A stretch of DNA of 64,000 bases from OLB7 sp966250335 (GCA_966250335.1 CBINGZ010000034.1:1-64000); one strand, 5' to 3'. Positions 27,283 to 36,569 are shown, counted from the stretch's first letter. The notes: generated from the letters alone by a model not told the origin. Numbers and translations are program-made.

Positions 27283-27777
27283 TCACAGGAAGAAGTTCAC
27301 GCCGACCTGCAGCAGAACGTCGCTGTCGGCTTCCTCCAGAAGGTAGATCTTGAGTCCGCCCCACGGCTGGACCAGGCCGCGAGAGTTGAAGACGGTGCCG
27401 CCGCCGATATTGAGCCGGAACCCGGTATCGGTGAAGGTGTCGTTGCCGGTGTCGTAGAGGTCGACCTTCATGCCGAAGCCCCCCAGCACGAACGGCTCGA
27501 TCGTCAATCCCTGAAGCGGGAAGGTGTAGCGGGCGTTGGCGTCGATGATGATACGGGTAGTGTTGACGATTCCGGAGACCAGTTCCAGGCCCGGCTCGAA
27601 GTAGAGGTTCGGGGTGAACGGAAATTCACCCACGGCGCCGACCATGAACTTCCCCTTGTCGAGGTAGATCCCGGCCTTGGGTCCGATGGCAAAGCCTCTG
27701 ACCTGTGCGGCGGCCGGCAGAGAGGCGGCCAGACAGAGAAGGAGACATGCTGAAAGTGCAGGGAACAGACGCTTCAT
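27283..27777 (-). CDS. Small outer-membrane beta-barrel protein
   Basis: The 164-residue protein starts at ATG 27777 with a signal peptide ending in LPAAAQ. The mature part is alternating amphipathic beta-strands (IGPKAGIYLDKGKFMVGAVG, LYFEPGLELVSG, IEPFVLGGFGMKVDLYD) and ends VLLQVGVNFFL with a C-terminal phenylalanine-leucine, typical of outer-membrane barrels inserted by BAM. It resembles small OmpW/OmpX-like Bacteroidota porin-family proteins of unknown function. It is monocistronic, downstream of the clpC terminator on the same strand. Confidence 0.75.
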   Translation of the reverse strand: MKRLFPALSACLLLCLAASLPAAAQVRGFAIGPKAGIYLDKGKFMVGAVGEFPFTPNLYFEPGLELVSGIVNTTRIIIDANARYTFPLQGLTIEPFVLGGFGMKVDLYDTGNDTFTDTGFRLNIGGGTVFNSRGLVQPWGGLKIYLLEEADSDVLLQVGVNFFL

Positions 27778-27944
27778 GTGCGATCTCACGGTTTCGTAAT
27801 GAAGTTGATGCAATGAGAGCCGGATACGGCGGGTTCGATGCGTAAAGGATCGATGCAGGAGAATCGGGGAGAAATTACATAAAAAAATCGCAGGCGTTAC
27901 AACCGTTACGCGGAACCGGGCCGCATATCAGTGGGTGAAAACAT

Positions 27945-27968
27945 GAAGGGCGCCCTGAGGCGCCCTTC
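27945..27968 (-). terminator. clpC terminator
   Basis: GAAGGGCGCC (27945-27954) pairs with GGCGCCCTTC (27959-27968) around CTGA. On the minus strand ATGTTTTC follows. It lies 37 bases beyond the clpC stop. Confidence 0.8.
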
Positions 27969-28005
27969 GCTTGCTCCGGCATGTGCCGGTATATCGTCGA
28001 TCCGG

Positions 28006-30657
28006 TTATTCCTTATCCTTCGAGCCTTTCTTCTTGCCCGACTTCGTCGTCGCCTCGGCCGTAGGGTCGGTGACGGTCGGCTCGGCCAGTTCGGCGGCCG
28101 TGATGCCGTCGTCGTGGGGGGCGGTCGGCTCGCTCAGCGGCGGGGCCACCACGGTCTGCGCTTCGTCGAGCTTGGGAGCGTTATCCCCCTTGGCGAAGGT
28201 CAGCTTCTGCGTGGCCTGGTCGAAGTCGACCACCACCCGGCCTCCCTCGGCGAACTCGCCGCGAAGCACCAGCTCCGCCAGCTCATCCTCGATATAGCGC
28301 TGGATCGTGCGGCGCAGCGGACGCGCGCCGTACTTCTCGTCGTATCCCTTGTCGGCCAGGAACTGCTTGGCTCCCTCGGCGACCTCGACCGTCAGGTTCA
28401 TCGTGTTCAGACGCTTCAGCAGGTGCTTCATCTGAATATCGATGATACGGAAGATGTCATCGCGCGTGAGCTGACGGAAGACGATCGCCTCGTCGATACG
28501 ATTGAGGAACTCGGGATTGAAGAGTCTCTTCATGGAATCTTCGATCGTCGACTTCATCTCATCGTACTTGTCGCGCTCCTGTGCCATGGAGAAGCCCATC
28601 GGCCCTCCCGCCTTGATATCGCGCACGCCGACGTTCGAGGTCATCACGATGATCGTGTTCTTGAAATCGACGCGGCGCCCCAGGCTGTCGGTAAGGATAC
28701 CGTCGTCCAGGACCTGCAGCAGGATGTTGAACACATCGGGATGCGCCTTTTCCACCTCGTCCAGCAGGATCACCGAATACGGCTTGCGGCGGACCTTCTC
28801 CGTAAGCTGGCCTCCCTCTTCGTAGCCGACGTAGCCCGGAGGGGCGCCTACCAGTCGCGAGACGGCGAACTTCTCCATGTACTCCGACATATCGATCCGG
28901 ACGAGAGCGTCCTCCGAGTCGAAGAGGTAGCGGGCCAGCGCCTTCACCAGCTCGGTCTTGCCGACACCGGTCGGGCCGAGGAAGATGAACGAGCCGATGG
29001 GACGGTTCGGGTCCTTCAGGCCGGCGCGGGCGCGGCGGATCGCCTTGGCGAGCTGCTCGATGGCGATATCCTGTCCCACGACCTGCTGCTTGAGAATCTC
29101 GGCCATCTTGAGGAGCTTGTCCGATTCCTCCTGGGCGATCTTCGTGACCGGAATACCGGTCATCATGGCAACGACCTCGGCGACATCGTCCTCGGTCACA
29201 TCCACCACGCGCTCGCTGGCCGTCTCCTCCCACTCCTCCTTGGCGGTCTCCAGGTCACCCTGAAGCTTCTTCTCAAGATCGCGGAGACGCGCCGCCTCCT
29301 CGTAGTTCTGGCTCTTGACCACCTGGTTCTTCTGGACTTTCACATCCTCGATCTTGGCTTCCAGCTCAAGGATATGCTTCGGCACCACGATGCTGGAAAG
29401 GTGGACGCGCGAGCCGACCTCGTCCAGAACGTCCAGCGCCTTGTCCGGCAGGAACCTGTCGGTGATATATCGTTCCGACATATGTACGCAGGCCTTGATC
29501 GCGTCGTCCGAGTAGCGGACGTTGTGATGTTCCTCGTACTTGCTCTTGATGTTCGTGAGGATCTGGACCGTCTCCTCCACCGAGGGGGGATCGACCATGA
29601 TCTTCTGGAAGCGCCTGTCGAGGGCGCCATCCTTCTCGATATACTGCCGGTACTCGTCGAGCGTGGTCGCGCCGACGCACTGGATGTCGCCGCGGGCGAG
29701 CGCGGGCTTGAACATGTTGGAGGCGTCGAGCGACCCGGAGGCGCCGCCGGCTCCGACGATGGTGTGAAGCTCATCGATGAAGAGGATCACATCCTTCGCC
29801 TTCTCAAGCTCGTTCATCACCGCCTTCATCCGCTCCTCGAACTGACCGCGATATTTCGTTCCGGCCACCAGGGCGGCCAGATCGAGCGTCACGATCCGCT
29901 TGTCGTGGAGGACGCGCGAGACCTTCTTCTGGACGATCCGGAGGGCGAGTCCCTCGGCGATCGCGGTCTTGCCGACACCGGGCTCACCGATAAGAACCGG
30001 GTTGTTCTTCTTGCGGCGGGAGAGGATCTGCGCCACGCGCTCGATCTCCTTCTCGCGGCCGATGACCGGATCGAGCTTCTCTTCGGTGGCGAGCTTGGTC
30101 AGATCACGACCGAAGTTGTCGAGGACCGGGGTCTTGACCCGTTCCTGCCGTTCCTTGGAGCGTGTGGTCCCGGAGGAGCCGGAACCGCCGCTCGCCGGGG
30201 CACCCGCCGACGGCTTGCCGGAATGGATATTCTCCAGCTCGGTACGGACCGCATCGTATGTTATGCCGAACTGCGACAGGATCTGCGCGGCGATGTTGTC
30301 GTCGTCACGCAGCAGCGACAGCAGGAGATGTTCAGTTCCAATGACATCGCTCTTGTAGAGCTTTGCTTCCAGATAGGTGATCTTCAGGACCTTCTCCGCC
30401 TGCTTGGTCAGCGGAATGTTGCCGATGACCAGCGTCCCGCCCGTCGCGCGCACCGTATCCTCGATCGCCTTCTTGATCTTGAACAGATCGCCGCCGAGGT
30501 TGCGAAGGATCTTGACAGCAATGCCTTCCCCTTCACGTATGATGCCCAGTAACAGGTGCTCGGTGCCGATGTAATCGTGACACAGTCGGAGAGCCTCCTC
30601 TCTACTGAGCCGAATCACGTCCTGCACGCGGTTCGAAAAGTTGCCTTGGCTGTCCAT
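28006..30657 (-). CDS. clpC: ATP-dependent Clp protease ATP-binding subunit ClpC
   Basis: This 883-residue AAA+ unfoldase feeds substrates to ClpP. The N-terminal domain shows two Clp-N repeats (HDYIGTEHLLLGIIREGEG and SDVIGTEHLLLSLLRDDD). The first AAA domain has GEPGVGKTAIAEG and DVILFIDELHT; a UVR-like coiled segment (SQNYEEAARLRDLEKKLQ) in the middle marks ClpC rather than ClpA or ClpB; the second AAA domain has GPTGVGKTELVKA and VILLDEVEKAHPDVFN. The last 60 residues are a low-complexity tail ending in lysines. It stands alone, without ctsR, mcsA or mcsB, and diverges from the acyl-CoA dehydrogenase gene. Confidence 0.96.
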   Translation of the reverse strand: MDSQGNFSNRVQDVIRLSREEALRLCHDYIGTEHLLLGIIREGEGIAVKILRNLGGDLFKIKKAIEDTVRATGGTLVIGNIPLTKQAEKVLKITYLEAKLYKSDVIGTEHLLLSLLRDDDNIAAQILSQFGITYDAVRTELENIHSGKPSAGAPASGGSGSSGTTRSKERQERVKTPVLDNFGRDLTKLATEEKLDPVIGREKEIERVAQILSRRKKNNPVLIGEPGVGKTAIAEGLALRIVQKKVSRVLHDKRIVTLDLAALVAGTKYRGQFEERMKAVMNELEKAKDVILFIDELHTIVGAGGASGSLDASNMFKPALARGDIQCVGATTLDEYRQYIEKDGALDRRFQKIMVDPPSVEETVQILTNIKSKYEEHHNVRYSDDAIKACVHMSERYITDRFLPDKALDVLDEVGSRVHLSSIVVPKHILELEAKIEDVKVQKNQVVKSQNYEEAARLRDLEKKLQGDLETAKEEWEETASERVVDVTEDDVAEVVAMMTGIPVTKIAQEESDKLLKMAEILKQQVVGQDIAIEQLAKAIRRARAGLKDPNRPIGSFIFLGPTGVGKTELVKALARYLFDSEDALVRIDMSEYMEKFAVSRLVGAPPGYVGYEEGGQLTEKVRRKPYSVILLDEVEKAHPDVFNILLQVLDDGILTDSLGRRVDFKNTIIVMTSNVGVRDIKAGGPMGFSMAQERDKYDEMKSTIEDSMKRLFNPEFLNRIDEAIVFRQLTRDDIFRIIDIQMKHLLKRLNTMNLTVEVAEGAKQFLADKGYDEKYGARPLRRTIQRYIEDELAELVLRGEFAEGGRVVVDFDQATQKLTFAKGDNAPKLDEAQTVVAPPLSEPTAPHDDGITAAELAEPTVTDPTAEATTKSGKKKGSKDKE

Positions 30658-31272
30658 ACAATTCTTCCTTTACTGTCGGGTTGCCCGGAGACAGTAGATG
30701 ATAGTGTTGAAGTTCCATATTCTCATGATCGGACACGGTAACGTGGAGTGCTCTGCATCGTTCCTTTCTCTCTCGACAGCGATACCCGGGGTGATTCCAT
30801 TGGTCCCCGGATCTGAGTGATGGATATAGAGGCGTCGCTACCGAACAGATAAACGATTGACCACATAAATAAGTTCAAGGAACGAGCGACTCTGATTTCA
30901 ACGCTCCTCATCGAGCACTGCACACCCTCTCTGACACGTCTCCCCCCCCGACGTTGCATCCGGCCGGGGCTCATGGAGATGACATCGTTCCACATGTCCG
31001 TAACGGAAATTCCGATGCATGTACGCGGGACAATATAGCCAATCGACGCTGGGAACGTTCATTTACCTATTGATCCCTCTTCCGTGCACGCGCATGTTTC
31101 CGGGATGTTCCCCGCGGGCGCTACCAGTTGATACAACGCCCCTCCGTGCGCCCTCGGGCGCCGGGCGTATATTGTCGTTCTTGGCATTCTTCCCCTCTCC
31201 TCATAATTTTGCGCCTCATCCGAATCACGCGCCGGCACGAACTGCCCGGTCCACAATCAGGAGCCTGACCAG
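30658..31272. other. 615-base divergent intergenic region
   Basis: No credible gene is seen between clpC (minus) and the acyl-CoA dehydrogenase gene (plus). It should hold both promoters; only the plus-strand one is recognisable. Confidence 0.6.
31180..31211 (+). promoter_or_regulatory. Candidate promoter of the acyl-CoA dehydrogenase gene
   Basis: TTGG at 31181-31184, a 19-base spacer and TAATTTTG at 31204-31211 fit the Bacteroidota TTTG-N19-TAnnTTTG pattern; the -7 box is exact. The predicted leader is about 55 nt. Confidence 0.5.
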
Positions 31273-32427
31273 ATGCTGCAGCTTGAAATGACCGAAACCC
31301 ATGAGATGATCCGCGACACGGCCCGCGACTTCGCGCAGAACGAAGTGGCTCCCAGCGCGATCCAACGGGATATCAACGCGGAGTTCCCCGCCGATGCGGT
31401 GAAGAAGCTGGGTGAGCTCGGCTTCCTGGGGATGATGGTCTCCCCGGAATGGGGAGGGGCGGGACTCGACGCGCTCAGCTACGTGATCGCCATGGAGGAG
31501 GTCTCCAAGGTCGATGCGTCGGTCGGCGTCATCATGTCGGTCAACAACTCGCTCGTCTGCTGGTCCCTCGAAACCTACGGCACCGACGAGCAGAAGGAGC
31601 GCTTCCTTCGTCCCCTCGCCACCGGCGAGAAGCTCGGCGCCTACTGCCTCTCCGAGCCGGAGGCCGGCTCCGACGCCACCCAGCAGCGGACCGAGGCGGT
31701 GATGAACGAGGATGGAAGCTGGACCCTGAACGGCACCAAGAACTGGATCACCAACGGGACCACCGCCGACATCTATCTGGTCTACGCGCAGACCGACCGC
31801 ACCAAGGGATACCGCGGCATCACCTGCTTCGTGGTGGAGAAGGGAACCCCCGGATTCACGCATGGAGTGAAGGAGGATAAGCTCGGCATCCGTTCCAGCG
31901 ACACCTGCTCGCTTCAGTTCCAGGATGTGCGGCTCTCGGCCGAGAACGTCCTCGGTCCGGAGGGACGCGGCTTCAATATCGCGATGGAGACCCTCAACGG
32001 CGGACGTATCGGCATCGCGGCGCAGGCGCTCGGTATCGCACAGGGAGCGTTCGAGGCGGCCGTCGCCTACTCCAAGGAGCGGAAGGCGTTCGGGAAGCCG
32101 ATCGCCGATCTCCAGGCGATCCAGTTCAAGCTGGCCGACATGGCCACGAAGATCGCCGCCGCGCGCCACCTGGTCTACCAGGCCGCCAGCAAGAAGGACA
32201 AGCATGAGCGCTACGTGAAGGAAGCAGCCATGGCGAAGCTCTTCGCCTCCAAGACCGCCGTCGAGGTGGCTCTGGAAGCGATCCAGGTCCACGGCGGCTA
32301 CGGCTACGTGCGCGAGTACAAGGTGGAGCGCTACCTGCGCGACGCGAAGATCACCGAGATCTACGAGGGAACCTCCGAGATCCAGCATATCGTGATCGCG
32401 CGCGAGCTGATGAAGGAGCTGGAGTGA
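31273..32427 (+). CDS. Acyl-CoA dehydrogenase (short-chain/butyryl-type)
   Basis: The 384-residue flavoenzyme catalyses the FAD-dependent alpha,beta-dehydrogenation of an acyl-CoA. It has the N-terminal helical domain (MIRDTARDFAQNEVAP), the beta-domain motif AYCLSEPEAGSDA, TKNWITNGTTADIYLVYAQT, and the C-terminal helical domain with YSKERKAFGKPIADLQAIQF. The end reads VERYLRDAKITEIYEGTSEI with the catalytic glutamate in YEGTSEI, as in butyryl/short-chain enzymes. Chain length cannot be settled from sequence alone. ATG 31273 is preceded by CAGGAG, and a good terminator follows, so it is a single-gene unit; electron-transfer flavoprotein genes are not nearby. Confidence 0.95.
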   Translation: MLQLEMTETHEMIRDTARDFAQNEVAPSAIQRDINAEFPADAVKKLGELGFLGMMVSPEWGGAGLDALSYVIAMEEVSKVDASVGVIMSVNNSLVCWSLETYGTDEQKERFLRPLATGEKLGAYCLSEPEAGSDATQQRTEAVMNEDGSWTLNGTKNWITNGTTADIYLVYAQTDRTKGYRGITCFVVEKGTPGFTHGVKEDKLGIRSSDTCSLQFQDVRLSAENVLGPEGRGFNIAMETLNGGRIGIAAQALGIAQGAFEAAVAYSKERKAFGKPIADLQAIQFKLADMATKIAAARHLVYQAASKKDKHERYVKEAAMAKLFASKTAVEVALEAIQVHGGYGYVREYKVERYLRDAKITEIYEGTSEIQHIVIARELMKELE

Positions 32428-32463
32428 GTAACAAAACTCCAGCATGACTGTATCTTCCTGACG

Positions 32464-32490
32464 AAACCCCGATCGGCCAATCGGGGTTTT
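32464..32490 (+). terminator. Terminator after acyl-CoA dehydrogenase
   Basis: AAACCCCGAT pairs with ATCGGGGTTT around a 6-nt loop, ending in TTTT; it lies 37 bases after the stop. Confidence 0.88.
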
Positions 32491-32540
32491 GCGTCTGGTG
32501 AACCTGCTCCGGTTCTCCGGTTCAAAACGACGAGCAAACC

Positions 32541-32697
32541 GGAACGCCCGGCGAGCTACAAATGGGCGTTCCCGAAAGGAGCCGTCTTCAGGAGGTGCCG
32601 GCGATTCCGCAGCCCGGAAGAACGGGCCGCCCCTTCAGGGCTTCATTTCAGAATAATGGACGGTCCGTTGCTACACATGGGTGCTCCCTTCGGGAGC
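32541..32697. repeat. Array of four small hairpins in a 337-base intergenic gap
   Basis: Four inverted repeats follow one another: GGAACGCCC with GGGCGTTCC (32541-32572), GCCCG with CGGGC (32612-32627), GCCC with GGGC around CTTCA (32629-32641), and GCTCCC-TTC-GGGAGC (32683-32697). No coding frame is credible in 32428-32764. The last stem is identical to the one at 27155-27169, which suggests a dispersed intergenic repeat family. Confidence 0.55.
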
Positions 32698-32764
32698 CAT
32701 GCGGGCAAGACCGGAGGTTTCCAGCGATGATTGATACGAAATCCATCTGCTCTCGTCTGTAGCT

Positions 32765-34315
32765 ATGCGGATCTTTCTCCATCATCTTCGGATCGGCCTG
32801 CTCCTGCTCTTCCTTCTCCCCCCGGGGGCGACGGCGCAGCCGGTGGGGCCGGCACAGCCGATCACGATCGTGGCCGACAGCACGATCGGGACGAACGTGC
32901 CGGGGCAGGAGGAGGTGGCGGAGTTCATGGGACATGTCCGGGTGACGCAGGGACCGACCCAGATCACGGCCGACAAGGGGGTCTACTACCGGGAACGGGA
33001 ATACGCCCTCCTCACCGGCAACGTCCGGGTGACGCAGCCCGGAATGGTCCTGACCGCCCCGCGCGCCGACTACAACGGTATGTCGAAGATGGCCTCCGCG
33101 TCGGGAGGGGTGACGATCGTGGATAGCGGCGCCACGCTCCATGCCTCCGCCGTCGACTACGATATCGGCCGTAGAATCGCCTACTTCAAGGATGGAGTGA
33201 CCCTGCGCGACGACCGGGCGACGCTGAAGGCGAGATCGGGAGAATACTACTCTCTCGACATGCGGGCGGAATTTCACGGCAACGTTACGGTGGAGAACGA
33301 TTCAGGGTCGATCAGATCACGGGAGCTGACCTACTGGCGCGCCACCCGGGAGGCGTTCGCCGTCGGAGAGGTGAGGCTCAACTCTCCCCAGCACGGCACG
33401 CAACTCTTCGGCGATACCCTGCGTGATACGCCGGCGCGTCGCTACACCTTCGTCTCCGGTTCTCCGCGTCTGGTGCGGATCGATACGGTGACGGCGGAGG
33501 ACTCGCCCGGTACGGTCCGGCGCGATACGACCGTCATCGTCGCCGATCTGATGGAGGCGTTTCGGGCCGGTCGCGAGGAGTACGTGGCGACGCGGAATGT
33601 GAACGTGACCCGCGGCGGCCTTCAGGCGGTCGCGGCGCTGGCCCGGTTCCTGCCGGATGATGATGTGATCGCGCTCGGTCCCGGTCGGGCGAAGAGGCCG
33701 GCCGATACGTCGGCGGACAGCTCGGTCTCGGCGCCGGTTACCGGAGAGCCTCCTGCCGTATCGGCTCCCCAGGCACAGACCGGCCTTCCCGGCGGTGAGC
33801 CGGTCGTCTGGTACAACGAATCGCAGCTCACCGGCGACACGATCACCGTGGGGCTGGAGGAGAACCGGCTCCGCTCGATCGACGTCCTTGGAAACGGCTT
33901 CGCCGTCACGCTCGGCAAGGCGGCCGAACGGTACGATCAGCTTGCGGGACACCGGCTCTTCTTCGATATATTTCGCGATACGATCCGACAGGTGCGGTCG
34001 GAAGGACTCGCCTCCAGCATCTACTTCATCTATCAGGCGTCGGAGCCTGACGGCGTGAACCGCGCATCGGGAGATACGATCGTGGTGGCGTTCGAGGATG
34101 CCGAGGCCTCCAGGGTGAAGATCATCGGCGGGCGCTCGCAGCTCGAAGGGGAGGTGATCCCCGAGACCAACGTGCGGGGAGATGAGCGGTCGTATCGTCT
34201 GGACGGGTTCCGGTGGTATTCCCGCAACGGCGAGAGCCCGATGGAAACGCCGGCGGAGAGCAGTCCCATAGGACTCCCCGACCCGACCGAGAGCCGGATT
34301 CAGCGCCGGGAATGA
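32765..34315 (+). CDS. LptA/OstA-like lipopolysaccharide transport protein
   Basis: The 516-residue protein has a signal peptide ending in GATAQ (about residue 25) and repeated short beta-strand units of the OstA type (ITADKGVYYREREYALLTGN, LTAPRADYNGMSKMASASGG, LKARSGEYYSLDMRAEFHGN). Such units build the periplasmic beta-jellyroll bridge that carries LPS to LptDE. At 516 residues it is longer than E. coli LptA (185), in line with the extended OstA-like proteins of Bacteroidota. A proline/alanine insert lies near 305-345. Its stop codon overlaps the next gene's start (ATGA), indicating a two-gene unit. Confidence 0.8.
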   Translation: MRIFLHHLRIGLLLLFLLPPGATAQPVGPAQPITIVADSTIGTNVPGQEEVAEFMGHVRVTQGPTQITADKGVYYREREYALLTGNVRVTQPGMVLTAPRADYNGMSKMASASGGVTIVDSGATLHASAVDYDIGRRIAYFKDGVTLRDDRATLKARSGEYYSLDMRAEFHGNVTVENDSGSIRSRELTYWRATREAFAVGEVRLNSPQHGTQLFGDTLRDTPARRYTFVSGSPRLVRIDTVTAEDSPGTVRRDTTVIVADLMEAFRAGREEYVATRNVNVTRGGLQAVAALARFLPDDDVIALGPGRAKRPADTSADSSVSAPVTGEPPAVSAPQAQTGLPGGEPVVWYNESQLTGDTITVGLEENRLRSIDVLGNGFAVTLGKAAERYDQLAGHRLFFDIFRDTIRQVRSEGLASSIYFIYQASEPDGVNRASGDTIVVAFEDAEASRVKIIGGRSQLEGEVIPETNVRGDERSYRLDGFRWYSRNGESPMETPAESSPIGLPDPTESRIQRRE

Positions 34316-35166
34316 GCTCTCTCGCAATCTTCGAGCCGGTTCTCCGTAAATCATGTAGATTCGATCCCCCGGTTCTATCGCACGCTCCCATCAAACCTTG
34401 CAGGTACGTCATACCTTCTTCGATACCATATCCTCGTCGCGGCGCCCGTTTCCCTGCATGGGGTACGGTCGTTGTCGTCGTTCTGCTGCTGATCCTCGCC
34501 GTCGACACGGCCGGGGCGCAGACGGCCGATACGGCACGGGGAGGAAGGAGGATCCCGGCCGGCGACAGCATCTTCAACTACATGCCCGGCGGCAGATCCT
34601 CCCGGATCGTCAGGGACAGCGCCTATCTGGTCTGGCTCTACGACAAGATCCGCCCGATCGTCCGTCTGCGTGAGGCGCTCCTTCGCGATACCGTCGCATG
34701 GAACAGATTCCTGGACAGCCTCGAGCATACCCCGGAGGCGATCATGCGCCGGAATCTGGCGTTCAAGCCTGAGGAGTGGATGCCGACGCCGGAGGACAGG
34801 GCCCGTCGCGACGCCGATATACGGAGGTCGCAGGACTGGGACTTCATCCATCCCCCCGGCATCGCCTACGCCCAGGTCGCATCGGTGCCGCTCGCCTCGA
34901 TCGGGCAGATGCTCGGTCTGACCGAGGATGTCTCCCCGAGAATCAGCTATACCGTGACCACGGCCGATAACGTCTCGGTGAAGATCTACGATCTCAACGC
35001 CAGACTGATCGCGACCCTGGTCAACGCCCCGAAGAAGCCCGGGACATATCGCATGGAGTGGGATATGCGCGACGAAAACGGTCGCCGGGCCCTCTCCGGA
35101 GATTATATCGCGGAAATCACGATCGGGACCCTCGTCACCGCCCGAAAAAGGATCGTGGTGCCGTAG
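34312..35166 (+). CDS. Secreted/anchored protein with C-terminal FlgD-like Ig domain
   Basis: With the start at ATG 34312, overlapping the upstream stop as ATGA, the product has 284 residues. A hydrophobic segment at about 58-74 (VVVVVLLLILAVDTAGAQ) acts as a signal peptide or anchor; the 57 residues ahead of it are unusual, so the true start may be later at a non-ATG codon. The middle part is charged and helical (RLREALLRDTVAWNRFLDSL). The last 80 residues form an Ig-like domain of the FlgD/T9SS-associated type (VSVKIYDLNARLIATLVNAP, MEWDMRDENGRRALSGDYIA). No function is known; coupling to the LptA-like gene suggests an envelope role. Confidence 0.7.
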   Translation: MSSLAIFEPVLRKSCRFDPPVLSHAPIKPCRYVIPSSIPYPRRGARFPAWGTVVVVVLLLILAVDTAGAQTADTARGGRRIPAGDSIFNYMPGGRSSRIVRDSAYLVWLYDKIRPIVRLREALLRDTVAWNRFLDSLEHTPEAIMRRNLAFKPEEWMPTPEDRARRDADIRRSQDWDFIHPPGIAYAQVASVPLASIGQMLGLTEDVSPRISYTVTTADNVSVKIYDLNARLIATLVNAPKKPGTYRMEWDMRDENGRRALSGDYIAEITIGTLVTARKRIVVP

Positions 35167-35207
35167 CCGCTTCCTCATTCCTTTCCCTCCCGTTATCTTC
35201 CCCTGCG

Positions 35208-35504
35208 ATGGCACTACTCGTCTGGATAATCGTCGTCGGCGGTACCCTCTTCATGATCTGGTACGGCTACGGGCTTCTGGTGAAGCGCTCCGGAGCCGGC
35301 GGGGTGGAGGAGGGGGGGGAATCGGCAAGCTGCCATCTCTGCCGCCGGACCTTCCCCGTGGCGCGGATGGTGAGTCGCGACAAGATGGCCGGGTTCATCA
35401 ACTATTTCTGCGGCGACTGCATCGAAGCGCTCTACAACGATTACGTGGAGCAGGGACGCGACGGCGCCGCCAGGGGGATCAGCGGGACGATCAGCAAGAA
35501 CTGA
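35208..35504 (+). CDS. Small membrane protein with a zinc-ribbon-like four-cysteine motif
   Basis: This 98-residue protein starts at ATG 35208 and opens with a transmembrane helix at 3-24 (LLVWIIVVGGTLFMIWYGYG). A glycine/glutamate linker leads to a soluble tail with CHLC (42-45) and CGDC (68-71), spaced like a treble-clef or zinc-ribbon knuckle. With a basic RRTFPVARMVSRDK between them, it could bind metal and protein or nucleic acid at the membrane. I do not recognise the family. It lies 41 bases after the FlgD-like gene and 48 before dusB. Confidence 0.65.
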   Translation: MALLVWIIVVGGTLFMIWYGYGLLVKRSGAGGVEEGGESASCHLCRRTFPVARMVSRDKMAGFINYFCGDCIEALYNDYVEQGRDGAARGISGTISKN

Positions 35505-35552
35505 ACGTCCGGATCAAATCTGCGACCGCCTCCATCCGTTATAGAGTTCACT

Positions 35553-36569
35553 ATGAATATTGGTCCGCTGAACATAGAAAACGGCCTCCTGCTGGCTCCC
35601 ATGGAGGACGTCACCGATCCCTCGTTCCGCCGCGTCTGCCGGCGGCTTGGCGCCGATATCGTCTACACCGAGTTCATCTCCAGCGAAGGGTTGATCCGCG
35701 ACGCGAAACGCTCCATGCGGAAGCTGAAGCTGTATGAGGATGAACGTCCCGTCGCCATCCAGATCTTCGGCGGGCGGGATGAGGCAATGGCGGAGTCGGG
35801 TCGGATCGCCGAGGCGGCCGGACCCGACTTCATCGATATCAACTGCGGCTGCTGGGTGAAGGATGTCGTGGCCCGGAACGCCGGCGCCGCGCTGCTGAAG
35901 GACCCGCCCGCCATGCAGAGGATCGTCAAGGCGGTGGTCGATTCCACAAGCCTTCCCGTCACCGTCAAGACCCGTCTCGGGTGGGATCGAAGCACGATCG
36001 TCATCGCGGAGGTGGCGCAGATGCTGGAGGATGTGGGGATCAAGGCGCTCGCCATCCATTGCCGTACACGCGATCAGGGACATGAAGGGCTCACCTCGTG
36101 GGAGTATGTTGAACAGGTGAAGCGGGTCGTCTCCATTCCGGTGATCCTCAACGGCGACGTCAAGACGCCGGAGGATGTGAAACGGGCGTTCGAGACGGGG
36201 GCGGATGCGGTCATGATCGGGCGGGCGGCGATCGGTAATCCCTGGATTTTCCAGGATTCCAAGCATTATCTCGCGACCGGGGAACTGCCGGGTCCGCAGA
36301 CCCTGGAGGAACGGGTGCGGGTGGCGCTGGAGCATCTGGCCCTCTCCATCGAGTACAAGGGGGATCGGTACGGCGTCCTGGAGTTCAGGAAGTTCTGGGG
36401 AGGGTATCTGCATGGGCTTCCACTCGCCTCGCATGTGCGGCGTGATCTGGTGATCATGAACGAGTATGAGGAGATTGCGGGGCGGATCGAGCGGTATCGG
36501 GAGGAGGTGGAGGAGTTCGAGCGGCAGAAAGCTGCCTGGGAGGCGGAGAGGGAGGTTGCGCAGGTGTAG
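35553..36569 (+). CDS. dusB: tRNA-dihydrouridine synthase (DusB type)
   Basis: The 338-residue FMN enzyme reduces specific uridines in the tRNA D-loop. Motifs are LLLAPMEDVTDPSFRRVC, VAIQIFGGRDEAM, the catalytic-loop region DINCGCWVKDVVARNAGAAL, LPVTVKTRLGWD, LAIHCRTRDQGHEG, IPVILNGDVKTPED and GADAVMIGRAAIGNPWIF. The catalytic cysteine fits GC in NCGCW, where most DusB proteins have GCP, so a tryptophan replaces the usual proline. The C-terminal helical domain ends in a charged coiled-coil-like tail. A strong terminator follows. Confidence 0.92.
   Translation: MNIGPLNIENGLLLAPMEDVTDPSFRRVCRRLGADIVYTEFISSEGLIRDAKRSMRKLKLYEDERPVAIQIFGGRDEAMAESGRIAEAAGPDFIDINCGCWVKDVVARNAGAALLKDPPAMQRIVKAVVDSTSLPVTVKTRLGWDRSTIVIAEVAQMLEDVGIKALAIHCRTRDQGHEGLTSWEYVEQVKRVVSIPVILNGDVKTPEDVKRAFETGADAVMIGRAAIGNPWIFQDSKHYLATGELPGPQTLEERVRVALEHLALSIEYKGDRYGVLEFRKFWGGYLHGLPLASHVRRDLVIMNEYEEIAGRIERYREEVEEFERQKAAWEAEREVAQV

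Noticed and set aside
27931..30552. 873-codon plus-strand open frame opposite clpC
   Set aside because: Antisense of a clear ClpC; its composition mirrors the complement of conserved AAA+ motifs.
32541..32697. Hairpin array considered as a CRISPR array
   Set aside because: The repeat units differ in sequence and spacing and there are no cas genes.
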